From the NCBI GenBank assembly GCA_030248295.1, contig JASANH010000104.1:846928-910927 (forward strand): DNA of 64,000 nucleotides, in the 5' to 3' direction. The translations under genes were made by a program, and so were the position numbers. Source of the stretch: Mesodorylaimus sp. YZB2_4 (lineage: Eukaryota; Nematoda; Enoplea; Dorylaimida; Dorylaimidae). Below are positions 52,702 to 64,000 of this stretch, one piece after another; positions within the stretch are counted from its first letter, which is position 1, and each line of letters starts with the position of its first letter. The notes beneath the pieces are model-generated. The model was not told where the DNA came from and made no database searches. It saw only the letters and a list, made by a program, of their open reading frames with translations.

Positions 52702-53779
52702 TTTCTTTCTCACTGCTCGTCTAGACTTCTCTAGCTTTCCCACCTTTCCATGCGCTCATCGGCTTGTGCCATGTATGAGCTGATAGTTCATAAGCATTCA
52801 ATGAATGATGCTCGATCGACAGACCATGGTTATGACTTGTGTGCATGCTGTGTGTGTGCCCGTCTGCCTTCTTTAGTCATTCGTATATACATTTGCAAAT
52901 GTTGCTTAGTGGTCGCAATGCAATTCAGATTGCTCATATTTGTCGGATGACAGCTTTCAGATGGGTTCCGATTCCCGTGCAATCCTGTCATGCTCGTTTC
53001 GTGTTCGCACCATGTTCTCGCCTAGAGCGCTTGTGAGCACTTACATAGCTGTCATACCTACACTAACCAGTCCGCAGAAGAGCATTTCTGTCTAAATCGG
53101 CAATGCGAACGCTAAGCAGGACGCACAGGGAGGGGGGCTTAAGAGTGCGCTCAAAAAGAGCGTCGGAAGCGATGGTCAAACGATGCGAGTGCCAACACCA
53201 CCCGAGCCATAGCCATGCAATGTGGTATTATCAAAGCAAGGAAAAACTTCCTAATCATTGAGGGACCCGAGTTCAATGAGCGTATTCGTGACAGCAGTGG
53301 CAGAGAGAAACAAGAGCTAATAGATAAGATCTGGTAGCGTTTGCGAGGCATGGCTCGATCATCCACACTGACAAGTAGTACTGGCCAAGGGCATCATCGA
53401 TAGTCCATATCCACAACTTTAAAAGGGAATCTGTATTTGCTACATGAATCCTGCCAAACAGAAAAACTTCTGAAGGTGCTATCCCAGTGCCTAATGAGAC
53501 GATGTGCTCCTAAGAAAAGATCCTTCCATCAAGATCAGAGATGAGAACATGATCGTCAGTCTAGCTTGCATAAAAAGCAAGGCTACCGCTCGTGACTGCG
53601 AACATAGTTTTGCAGTCAGCCCAGCGATGTGTCCGGTTCGCCAGAATGGATTTCGAGGGTGAAGGAATACTGGTAGATTTATGGGGATCTGAGGAAGTGA
53701 CTCTCGGTCTTGACAAGTAGGGCTCCATTCATTATGACCAAGAATCGGTTTCAGAATACTTTTTTGACTTTTTTTCATT
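52702..53779. other. Intergenic, no gene seen
   Basis: About 1.1 kb of non-repetitive sequence precedes the satellite. Open frames are short and unrecognised. Confidence 0.3.
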
Positions 53780-53965
53780 AAAAAAAAAAAAAAAAAAACT
53801 TTTCCCCCCCCTAAATTTCCAAAGGGGGGCGCCTCCGCGGCCGGCCCCCGGCTGCGCCGCCGCGCCCCCGCCTGCCCGGTTTGGTTATGCGGACCGGGCG
53901 GGTATACGGGAGGGGCGGGGCCAGGGGGGGGGGGCGCACGACGGGGGGGGGGGGGGGGGCCCCCA
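53780..53965. repeat. Homopolymer-rich junction before the satellite
   Basis: Within 190 bp there are an A-run of about 18, a C-run of 9, several G-runs (up to about 19) and C/G-only stretches. The composition changes abruptly from the sequence on the left. It marks the edge of the minisatellite and may be an assembly or base-calling artefact. Confidence 0.7.
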
Positions 53966-56679
53966 AATGCACACAGGTGCGCATAATCAATGCAGACAGG
54001 TGCGCGCTGGTGCGAACCAGTGCGTGACAGTGCGGACAGGTGCGCATAACCAATGCGGAGAGGTGCGCATACCCATTGCGGACAGGTGCGCATAACCAAT
54101 GCGGACAGGTGCGCATAACCAATGCGGACAGGTGCGCATAACCAATGCGGACAGGTGCGCATAACCAATGCGGACAGGTGGGCGCTGGTGCGAACCAGTG
54201 CGTGACAGTGCGGACAGGTGCGCATAACCAATGCAGACAGGTGGGCGCTGGTGCGAACCAGTGCGTGACAGTGCGGAGAGGTGCGCATAACCAATGCACA
54301 CAGGTGCGCATAATCAATGCAGACAGGTGCGCGCTGGTGCGAACCAGTGCGTGACAGTGCGGAGAGGTGCGCATAACCAATGCTGCGGACAGGTGCGCGC
54401 CTCATACCCATTGCAGACCAGGTGCCGTGACCAGTGCGGACAGGTGCGCATAACCAATGCGGACAGGTGCGCATAACCAATGCGGACAGGTGCGCTGATG
54501 CAACCAGTGCGTGCAGACAGTTGCTCGCAGACAGGTGCGCATGCGTGAACCAATGCGGACAGCTGCGCGCTGCTGCAGACCAGTGCGTGACAGTGCGGAC
54601 AGATGCGCATAACCAATGCAGACAGGTGCGCGCTGGTGCAAACCAGTGCGTGGCAGTGCGGACAGGTGCGCAAAACCACTGCCGACAGGTGGGCGCTGCT
54701 GAAGACCAGTGCGTGACAGTGCGGACCCGTGCGTGCCAATGCGGACAGCTGCGCGCTGCTGCAGACCAGTGCGTGACAGTGCAGACAGGTGCGCATAACC
54801 AATGCAGACAGGTGGGCGCTGCTGCAGACCAGTGCGTGACAGTGCGGACAGGTGCGCATAACCAATGCAGACAGGTGGGCGCTGCTGCAGACCAGTGCGT
54901 GACAGTGCGGACAGGTGCGCATAATTACTGCGGACAGGTGGGCGCTGCTGCAGACCAGTGCGTGACAGTGCGGACAGGTGCGCATAACCAATGCGGACAG
55001 GTGCGCGCTGCTGCAGACCAGTGCGTGACAGTGCAGACAGGTGCGCATAACCAATGCAGACAGGTGCGCGCTGCTGCAGACCAGTGCGTGACAGTGCGAA
55101 CAGGTGCGAGTAACCAATGCGGACAGGGTCGTGCTAGTGCGGACGAGTGCATGACAGTGCGGATAGGTGCGCATAACCAATGCAGACAGGTGCGCATAAC
55201 CAATGCAGACGGTTGCTCGCTAAGGTGGACCCGTGCGTGCCAATGCGGACAGCTGCGCGCTGCTGCAGACCAGTGCGTGACAGTGCGGACAGGTGCGCAT
55301 AACCAATGCAGACAGGTGCGCGCTGGTGCGAACAAGTGCGTGACAGTGCAGACAGGTGCGCATAACCAATGCAGACGGTTGCTCGCTAAGGTGGACCCGT
55401 GCGTGCCAATGCGGACAGCTGCGCGCTGCTGCAGACCAGTGCGTGACAGTGCGGACAGGTGCGCATAACCACTGCGGACAGGTTGGCGCTGGTGCAGACC
55501 AGTGCGTGACAGTGCGGACAGGTGCGCATAACCAATGCAGACAGGTTCGCGCTGGTGCGAATCAGTGCGTGACAGTGCGGACAGGTGCGCATAACCAATG
55601 CAGACAGGTGCGCGCTGGTGCGAACCAGTGCGTGACAGTGCGGACAGGTGCGCATAACCACTGCGGACAGGTGGGCGCTGCTGCAGACCAGTGCGTGACA
55701 GTGCGGACAGGTGCGCATAACCACTGCGGACAGGTGGGCGCTGCTGCAGACCAGTGCGTGACAGTGCGGACAGGTGCGCATAACCAATGCAGACAGGTGC
55801 GCGCAGGTGCGAACCAGTGCGTGTCAGTGCAGACAGGTGCGCATAACCAATGCAGACAGGTGGGCGCTGCTGCAGTGTGGACAGGTGCGCATAACCAATG
55901 CAGTGCGCTGACCAGTGCGTGACAGTGCGTACAGGTGCGCTTAACCACTGCGGACTGGTGCGCGCTGCTGCAGACCAGTGCGTGACAGTGCGGACGGGTG
56001 CGCATAACCAACGCAGACAGGTGGGCGCTGCTGCAGACCAGTGCGTGACAGTGCGGACAGGTGCGCATAACCAATGCGGACAGGTGCGCGCTGCTGCAGA
56101 CCAGTGCGTGACAGTGCGGACAGGTGCGCATAACCAATGCAGACAGGTGCGCGCTGCTGCAGACCAGTGCGTGACAGTGCGGACAGGTGCGCATAATTAC
56201 TGCGGACAGGTGGGCGCTGCTGCAGACCAGTGCGTGACAGTGCGGACAGGTTCGCATAACCATCGGACAGGTGCGCGCTGCTGCAGACAGTGCGTGCCCC
56301 GCGCGCTGCACTGCGAACCAGTGCGTGACAGTGCAGACAGGTGCGCATAACCAATGCAGACAGGTGCGCGCTGCTGCAGACCAGTGCGTGACAGTGCGGA
56401 CAGGTGCGCATAACCAATGCGGACAGGGTGCGCGCTGGTGCGGACCAGTGGCTGACAGTGCGGACAGGTGCGCATAACCAGTGCAGGACAGGTGCGCATA
56501 ACCAATGCAGACGGTTGCTCGCGCAGGCGGTCCCGTGCGTGCCAATGCGGACAGCTGCGCGCTGCTGCAGACCAGTGCGTGACAGTGCGGACAAGTGCGC
56601 AAACCAATGCAGGTGACAGGTGCGCGTACTGCGCATGCATACCTGCAGACGCGGACTGTGCCGCAGGTGCGCACCTGTG

Positions 56680-59600
56680 CGGTTATGCGACACCTGTCCG
56701 CACTGGTCTGCAGACCAGTGCGCACAGTGGTTATGCGCACCTGTCCGCACAGGTGCGTCCAGCAGCGCGCACCTGTCCGCAGTGGTTATGCGCACCTGTC
56801 CGCACTGTCACGCTCGGGTCTGCAGCAGCGCGCACCTGTCTGCATTGGTTATGCGCACCTGTCCGCACTGACACGCACTGGTCTGCACGCAGCGCGCACC
56901 TGTCTGCATGCAGCAGCGCGCACCTGTCCGCAGTGGTTATGCGCACCTGTCCGCACTGTCACGCACCGCTCCGCACCAGCGCGCACCTGTCTGCATTGGT
57001 TATGCGCACCTGTCCGCACTGTCACGCACTGGTCTGCAGCAGCGCCCACCTGTCTGCATTGGTTATGCGCACCTGTCCGCACTGTCACGCACTGGTCTGC
57101 AGCAGCGCGCAGCTTCCCTGTCCGCCTTAGCGGCACCTCTGGTTATGCGCACCTGTCCGCACTGTCACGCACTGGTCTGCACCAGCGCGCACCTGTCTGC
57201 ATTGGTTATGCGCACCTGTCCGCACTGTCACGCACTGTCTCGCGCACTGCGTCTGCAGCAGCGCGCACCTGTCTGCATTGGTTATGCGCACCTGTCCGCA
57301 CTGTCACGCACTGGTCTGCAGCAGCGCCCACCTGTCTGCATTGGTTATGCGCACCTGTCCGCACTGTCACGCACTGGTCTGCAGCAGCGCCCACCTGTCT
57401 GCATTGGTTATGCGCACCTGTCCGCACTGTCACGCACTGGTCTGCAGCAGCGCCCACCTGTCTGCATTGGTTATGCGCACCTGTCCGCACTGTCACGCAC
57501 TGGTCTGCAGCAGCGCCCACCTGTCCGCATTGGTTATGCGCACCTGTCCGCACTGTCACGCACTGGTCTGCAGCAGCGCCCACCTGTCCGCATTGGTTAT
57601 GCGCACCTGTCCGCACTGTCACGCACTGGTCTGCACCAGCGCGCACCTGTCTGCATTGGTTATGCGCACCTGTCCGCACTGTCACGCACTGGTCTGCAGC
57701 AGCGCGCACCTGTCTGCATTGGTTATGCGCACCTGTCCGCACTGTCACGCACTGGTCTGCAGCAGCGCGCACCTGTCCGCATTGGTTATGCGCACCTGTC
57801 CGCACTGTCACGCACTGGTCTGCAGCAGCGCCCACCTGTCTGCATTGGTTATGCGCACCTGTCCGCACTGTCACGCACTGGTCTGCAGCAGCGCGCACCT
57901 GTCTGCATTGGTTATGCGCACCTGTCCGCACTGTCACGCACTGGTCTGCAGCAGCGCCCACCTGTCTGCATTGGTTATGCGCACCTGTCCGCACTGTCAC
58001 ACACTGGTCTGCAGCAGCGACCACCTGTCTGCATTGGTTATGCGCACCCGTCCGCACTGTCACGCACTGGTCTGCAGCAGCGCGCACCTGTCCGCATTGG
58101 TTATGCGCACCTGTCCGCACTGTCACGCACTGGTCTGCAGCAGCGCGCACCTGTCTGCATTGGTTATGCGCACCTGTCCGCACTGTCACGCACTGGTCTG
58201 CAGCAGCGCGCACCTGTCCGCATTGGTTATGCGCACCTGTCCGCACTGTCACGCACTGGTCTGCAGCAGCGCCCACCTGTCTGCATTGGTTATGCGCACC
58301 TGTCCGCACTGTCACGCACTGGTTCGCACTAGCGCGCACCTGTCCGCAGTAATTATGCGCACCTGTCCGCACTGTCACGCACTGGTCTGCAGCAGCGCGC
58401 ACCTGTCTGCATTGGTTATGCGCACCTGTCTGCACTGTCACGCACTGGTCTGCAGCAGCGCGCACCTGTCCGCATTGGTTATGCGCACCTGTCCGCACTG
58501 TCACGCACTGGTAAGCACCAGCGCGCACCTGTCTGCAGTGGTTATGCGCACCTGTCCGCACTGTCACGCACTGGTCTGCAGCAGCGCGCACCTGTCTGCA
58601 TTGGTTATGCGCACCTGTCCGCACTGTCACGCACTGGTCTGCAGCAGCGCGCACCTGTCTGCATTGGTTATGCGCACCTGTCCGCACTGTCACGCACTGG
58701 TCTGCAGCAGCGCGCACCTGTCTGCATTGGTTATGCGCACCTGTCCGCACTGTCACGCACTGGTCTGCAGCAGCGCGCACCTGTCTGCATTGGTTATGCG
58801 CACCTGTCCGCACTGTCACGCACTGGTCTGCAGCAGCGCCCACCTGTCCGCAGTGGTTATGCGCACCTGTCCGCACTGTCACGCACTGGTCTGCAGCAGC
58901 GCCCGCCTGTCTGCATTGGTTATGCGCACCTGTCCGCACTGTCACGCACTGGTCTGCAGCAGCGCGCACCTGTCTGCATTGGTTATGCGCACCTGTCCGC
59001 ACTGTCACGCACTGGTCTCGCAGCAGCGCCCACCTGTCTGCATTGGTTATGCGCACCTGTCCGCACTGTCACGCACTGGTCTGCAGCAGCGCCCACCCTG
59101 TCCGCAGTCTGCATTGGTTATGCGCACCTGTCTGCACTGTCACGCACTGGTTTGCACCAGCGCGCACCTGTCTGCATTGGTTATGCGCACCTGTCCGCAC
59201 TGTCACGCACTGGTCTGCAGCAGCGCGCACCTGTCCGCATTGGTTATGCGCACCTGTCCGCACTGTCACGCACTGGTCTGCAGCAGCGCCCACCTGTCCG
59301 CATTGGTTATGCGCACCTGTCCGCACTGTCACGCACTGGTCTGCAGCAGCGCCCACCTGTCTGCATTGGTTATGCGCACCTGTCCGCACTGTCACGCACT
59401 GGTTCGCACCAGCGCGCACCTGTCTGCATTGGTTATGCGCACCTGTCCGCACTGTCACGCACTGGTCTGCAGCAGCGCGCACCTGTCCGCATTGGTTATG
59501 CGCACCTGTCCGCACTGTCATGCACTGGTCTGCACCAGCGCGCACCTGTCTGCATTGGTTATGCGAACCTGTCAGCACTGTCACGCACTGGTCTGGCAGC

Positions 59601-60220
59601 AGCGCCCACCTGTCTGCATTGGTTATGCGCACCTGTCCGCACTGTCACGCACTGGTCCGCAGCAGGCGCCCACCTGTCCGCATTGGCCCCCCCCCCTTAT
59701 GCGCACCTGTCCGCACTGTCACGCACTGGTCTGCAGCAGCCTCCCTTCTCCTCCCCCGCGCCGCCCCCCGCGCACCTGTCCGCATTGGTTATGCGCACCT
59801 GTCCGCACTGTCACGCACTGGTTCTGCAGCAGCGCGCACCTGTCCGCATTGGTTATGCGCACCTGTCCCCCCGCCACTGTCATGCACTGGTCTGCAGCAG
59901 CGCCCGCCTGTCTGCATTGGTTATGCGCACCTGTCCGCACTGTCACGCACTGGTCTGCAGCAGCGCGCACCTGTCCGCATTGGTTATGCGCACCTGTCTG
60001 CACTGTCACGCACTGGTCTGCAGCAGCGCCCACCTGTCCGCATTGGTTATGCGCACCTGTCCGCACTGTCACGCACTGTCTCCCCCCCCCCCCCCCGCAC
60101 TGTCACGCACTGGTCTGCAGCAGCGCGCACCTGTCTGCATTGGTTATGCGCACCTGTTCGCACTGTCACGCACTGGTCTGCAGCAGCGCCCACTTGTCCG
60201 CAGTGGTTATGCGCATGTCC
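56680..60220 (-). repeat. Inverted block of the 63-bp array
   Basis: About 3.5 kb of monomers run in the opposite direction to the flanking blocks. The stretch 57250-59650 is the most regular part of the array, with nearly unbroken 63-bp spacing. C-rich insertions interrupt it near 59687, 59745-59770, 59868 and 60080. Confidence 0.9.
56699..56722. repeat. 24-bp palindrome at the head-to-head switch
   Basis: Positions 56699-56710 and 56711-56722 are exact reverse complements, formed by CACTGGTCTG meeting CAGACCAGTG. A second 14-bp palindrome (CAGGTGCGCACCTG, 56664-56677) lies 21 bp to its left. Both sit in the disordered zone where array orientation changes. Confidence 0.85.
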
Positions 60221-63200
60221 ACCCACAGGTGCGAGCAAGTGCGTGACAGTGCAGACAGGTGCGCATAACCAATGCAGACGGTTGCTCGCTAAGGTGGACC
60301 CGTGCGTGCCAATGCGGACAGCTGCGCGCTGCTGCAGACCAGTGCGTGACAGTGCGGACAGGTGCGCATAACCAATGCGGACAGGTGGGCGCTGCTGCAG
60401 ACCAGTGCGTGACAGTGCGGACAGGTGCGCATAACCAATGCAGACAGGTGCGCGCTGGTGCGAACCAGTGCGTGACAGTGCGGACAGGTGCGCATAACCA
60501 ATGCAGACAGGTTTCTGCGCGCTGCTGCAGACCAGTGCGTGACTGTGCGGACATGTGCGCATAACCACTGCGGACAGGTGGGCGCTGCTGCAGACCAGTG
60601 CGTGACAGTGCGGACAGGTGCGCATAACCAATGCAGACAGGTGGGCGCTGGTGCGCACCAGTGCGTGACAGTGCGGACAGGTGCGCATAACCGATGCGGA
60701 CAGGTGCGCGCTGCTGCGGACCAGTGCGTGACAGTGCGGACAGGTGCGCATAACCCTGCGGACAGGTGCGCGCTGCTGCAGACCAGTGCGTGACAGTGCG
60801 GACAGGTGCGCATAACCAATGCAGACGGGTGCGCGCTGGCTGCGAACCAGTGCGTGACAGTGCGGACAGGTGCGCATAACCAATGCAGACAGGCGCGCGC
60901 TGGTGCGAACCAGTGCGTGACAGTGCGGACAGGTGCGCATGCGCAAGGGCGCCAATGCAGACAGGTGCGCGCTGCTGCGAACCAGTGCGTGACAGTGCGG
61001 ACAGGTGCGCATAACCAAGGACGAGCGCGCGCTGCGACCTCTGCATGCGACGTGCGCGAGCCAATGCAGACAGGCGCGCGTGAGAAGCCGGTGCCTCGAC
61101 AGTGCAGACAGTGCGCGAGCTAAGCCCCTGCGACAAGGGGCGCTGCTGCAGACCATGCTGACAGCGACAGGCGCATAACCCCGCGACGAGGGCGCGCTGC
61201 GACCAGCGACAGCGCGCGTGCGGACAGGTGCGCGCTGCTGCAGACCAGTGCGTGACAGTGCGGACAGGTGCGCATAACCAATGCAGACAGGTGCGCGCTG
61301 CTGCAGACCAGTGCGTGACAGTGCGGACAGGTGCGCATAACCACTGCGGACAGGTTTGCGCTGCTGCAGACCAGTGCGCTGCGCAGGCCTCCGCCTGACA
61401 GTGCGGACAGGTGCGCATAAGCAATGCAGACAGGTGCGCGCTGCTACAGACCAGTGCGTGACAGTGCGGACAGGTGCGCATAACCAATGCAGACAGGTGC
61501 GCGCTGCTGCAGACCAGTGCGTTACAGTGCGGACAGGTGCGCATAACCACGCACGCGCAGTCCATGCTTGCTCGCGGCGTGCAGACAGGTGGGCGCTGCT
61601 GCAGACCAGTGCGTGACAGTGCGGACAGGTGCGCATAACCAATGCAGACAGGCGCGCTGGTGCGAACAAGTGCGGACAGTGCAGACAGGGCGCTACCAAT
61701 CAGACGCTCGCTAGGCCCGGCGCCGTGCGCGCTGCTGCAGACCAGTGCGTGACAGTGCGGACAGGTGCCTACCTCGCGGTGCGCGCTGCTGCGGCCAGTG
61801 CGTGCAGTGCGCAGGTGCGCATAACCAATGCAGACAGGTGCGCGCTGCTGCATACCAGTGCATGACAGTGCGAACAGGTGCGCATAACCAATGCGGACAG
61901 GGTCGTGCTGGTGCAGACGAGTGCATGACAGTGCGGACAGGTGCGCATAACCAATGCAGACAGGTGCGCAAACCAATGCAGACAGTGCTCGCTAAGGGGA
62001 CCCGGCGGCCGCGGCTGGTGCGAACCAGCGCGTGCTGACAGCGCGTGCGGACAGGTGGCGCATAACCACCGTCCCTGCCAGGCGGGCGCTCCCTTGCAGA
62101 CAGTGCGTGACAGTGCAGACAGGTGCGCATAACCAATGCAGACAGGTGCGCGCTGCTGCGGACCAGTGCGTGACAGTGCGGACAGGTGCGCCACTGCGGA
62201 CAGGGCGGCTGCTGCTCGGACGTCAGTGGTGCAGTGCGGACAGGTGCGCATAACCAATGCAGCAGTCCATCCTGCCTTGGTTGCTCGCTAAGGTCGACCC
62301 GTGCGTGCCAATGCAGACAGCTGCGCGCTGCTGCAGACCAGTGCGTGACAGTGCGGACAGGTGCGCATAACCAATGCGGACAGGTGCGCGCTGCTGCGAA
62401 CCAGTGCGTGACAGTGCAGACAGGTGCGCATAGACCACTGCGGACAGGTGGGCGCTGCTGCAGACCAGTGCGTGACAGTGCGGACAGGTGCGCATAACCA
62501 ATGCAGACAGGTGCGCGCTGCTGCAGACCAGTGCGTGACAGTGCAGACAGGTGCGCATAACCAATGCAGACAGGTGCGCGCTGCTGCACAAGTGCGTGAC
62601 AGCGAGCACTGCAGACAGGGTGCGACATAGCAGGTGCTCGCTAGTGACCCGTGCGCATCGGACAGGTGCGCGCTGCTGCAGACCAGTGCGTGACAGTGCA
62701 GACAGGTGCGCGCATAACCAATGCAGACAGGTGCGCGCTGGTGCGAACCAGTGCGTGACAGCGGCGCCCCGGTGCGGACAGGTGCGCATAACCAATGCGG
62801 ACAGGTTGCGCGCTGGTGCAGACCAGTGCGCGCGTGGATGCACCGCTCCCCCTGCTGGACCAGTGCGTGACAGTGCGGACAGGTGCGCATAACCAATGCA
62901 GACAGGTGCGCGCTGCTGAAGACCAGTGCGTGACAGTGCTGACAGGTGCGCATAACCAATGCAGACAGGTGCGCGCTGGTGCGAACCAGTGCGTTACAGG
63001 TGCGGACAGGTGCGCATAACCAATGCAGACAGGTGCGCCGCTGCTGCACAGTGCGTGACAGTGCGGACAGGCCCGCCAATGCGGACAGGTGCGCGCTGCT
63101 GCAGACCAGTGCGTGACAGTGCGGACATGTGCGCATAACCAATGCAGACAGGCGGGCGCTGCTGCGAACCAGTGCGTGACAGTGCGGACAGGTGCGCATA

Positions 63201-64000
63201 ACCAATGCAGACGTCCGCGCCCCCCGGACAGGTGCGCGCTGGTGCTGCAGACCAGTGCGTGACAGTGCAGACAGGTGCGCATAACCAATGCAGACAGCTG
63301 CGCGCTGGTGCTAACGAGTGCGTGACAGTGCGGACAGGTGCGCATAACCAATGCAGACAGGTGGGCGCTGCTGCAGACCAGTGCGTGACAGTGCGAACAG
63401 GTGCGAATAACCACTGCGGACAGGTGGGCGCTGCTGCAGACAAGTGCGTGACCGTGCGGACGGGTGCCGCAAACAGTTACTGCGGACAGGTCCGCATAAC
63501 TATTGCAGGGCGCTGCTGCAGACCAGTGCTTGACAGTGCGGACAGTTGCGCATAACCAATGCGGACAGGTTCGCGCTACTGCGAACCAGTGCGTGACAGT
63601 GCGGACAGGTGCGCAGAACCAATGCAGACAGGTGCGCGCTAGTGCAGAACCAGTGCTCGATAAGGTAGACAGGTGCGCATAATCACTGCGGACAGGTGGG
63701 CGCTGCTGCAAACCAGTGCGTGACAGTGCGGACAGGTGCGCATAACCAATGCAGACAGGTGCGCGCGGCTGCAAACCAGTGCGTGACAGTGCGGACAGGT
63801 GCGCATAACCAATCAGACGGTGCTCGCTGAGACCCAGCAGCCAATGCAGACAGGTGCGGGGCGCAGCTGCAAACCAGTGCGTGACAGTGCGGACAGGTGC
63901 GCATAACCACTGCGGACAGATGTTGGCGCTGCTGCAGACCAGTGAGTGACGGTGCGGACAGGTGCGCATAACCAATGCAGACAGGTGCGCGCTGGTGCAG

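Larger units (their letters stand above)
53966..64000. repeat. 63-bp minisatellite array with 20-23-bp substructure
   Basis: About 10 kb consists of a tandem repeat whose basic period is 63 bp. Each monomer contains three related subunits: one with TGCGGACAGGTGCGCATAAC, one with TGCAGACAGGTGCGCGCTGC and one with TGCAGACCAGTGCGTGACAG. They share TGCRGAC followed by GTGCG, so the 63-mer looks like a triplicated unit of about 20 bp. Point variants (AATGCAG/AATGCGG/CACTGCGG; GCTGCTGCAG/GCTGGTGCGA) mix along the array. The plus-strand orientation is as quoted in about 53966-56640 and 60225-64000, and reversed in 56680-60220. The array continues past the window edge. Because 63 is divisible by 3, very long ORFs appear in every frame without coding constraint. 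Confidence 0.95.

Noticed and set aside
57278..60268. A 996-codon ORF and many other ORFs of 100-600 codons in the array
   Set aside because: The repeat period is 63 bp (21 codons), so every frame on both strands stays open. Indels shift frames freely, and overlapping ORFs exist in all six frames. Nothing indicates translation.
53966..64000. CRISPR-like array
   Set aside because: There are no unique spacers between repeats. Monomers are directly adjacent, and the surrounding DNA is an animal nuclear genome.

Overview
The window is nuclear DNA from an animal. Its genes are split by GT-AG introns, many of them only about 50-65 nt, with acceptors such as TTTCAG and TTTTAG. The products are metazoan (junctophilin, an otoferlin-type ferlin, polybromo, SS18, a KIFC3-like kinesin). 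Compact genes with nematode-like acceptors suggest a small-genome invertebrate, perhaps a nematode. This is inference and I would not name a species.

Gene-dense part (1-46.8 kb): the 3' end of SNRPB (SmB, +) carries a 947-bp fold-back element in its last intron. Next come the V-ATPase subunit d gene (-) and polybromo/BAF180 (+), which share an upstream region. Then follow a four-domain fasciclin (FAS1) secreted protein (-), junctophilin (-), pyruvate dehydrogenase phosphatase (PDP, +), a CCDC90/MCUR1-like mitochondrial coiled-coil protein (-), SS18 (-), complex I subunit NDUFS4 (-), an otoferlin-like ferlin (+) and a KIFC3-like C-terminal-motor kinesin (-). I spliced eight of these models by hand (the 3' end of SNRPB and the whole CDS of V-ATPase d, junctophilin, PDP, MCUR1-like, SS18 and NDUFS4, with polybromo nearly complete). 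For six of them the exon lengths sum to a multiple of three.

Gene-poor part (46.8-53.8 kb): this holds a 55-codon membrane-protein ORF with a good start context and downstream poly(A) signals, a frameshifted relic of an FtsH/YME1-type AAA protease, a tRNA-like (SINE-like) relic, a 595-bp element with 89-bp inverted repeats, and an orphan exon-like ORF.

Satellite part (53.97-64.0 kb): a minisatellite of 63-bp monomers, each made of three related 20-23-bp subunits, runs to the window edge. A central block of about 3.5 kb is in inverted orientation. Because 63 is a multiple of 3, all six frames stay open over long distances. The very long ORFs here are almost certainly not genes.

Themes: PDP, the MCUR1-like protein and NDUFS4 all act in mitochondrial energy metabolism or calcium-linked respiration and sit within 7 kb. 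Junctophilin and the ferlin flank them as membrane/calcium-coupling proteins. Polybromo and SS18 are both SWI/SNF subunits. These may be chance neighbours.
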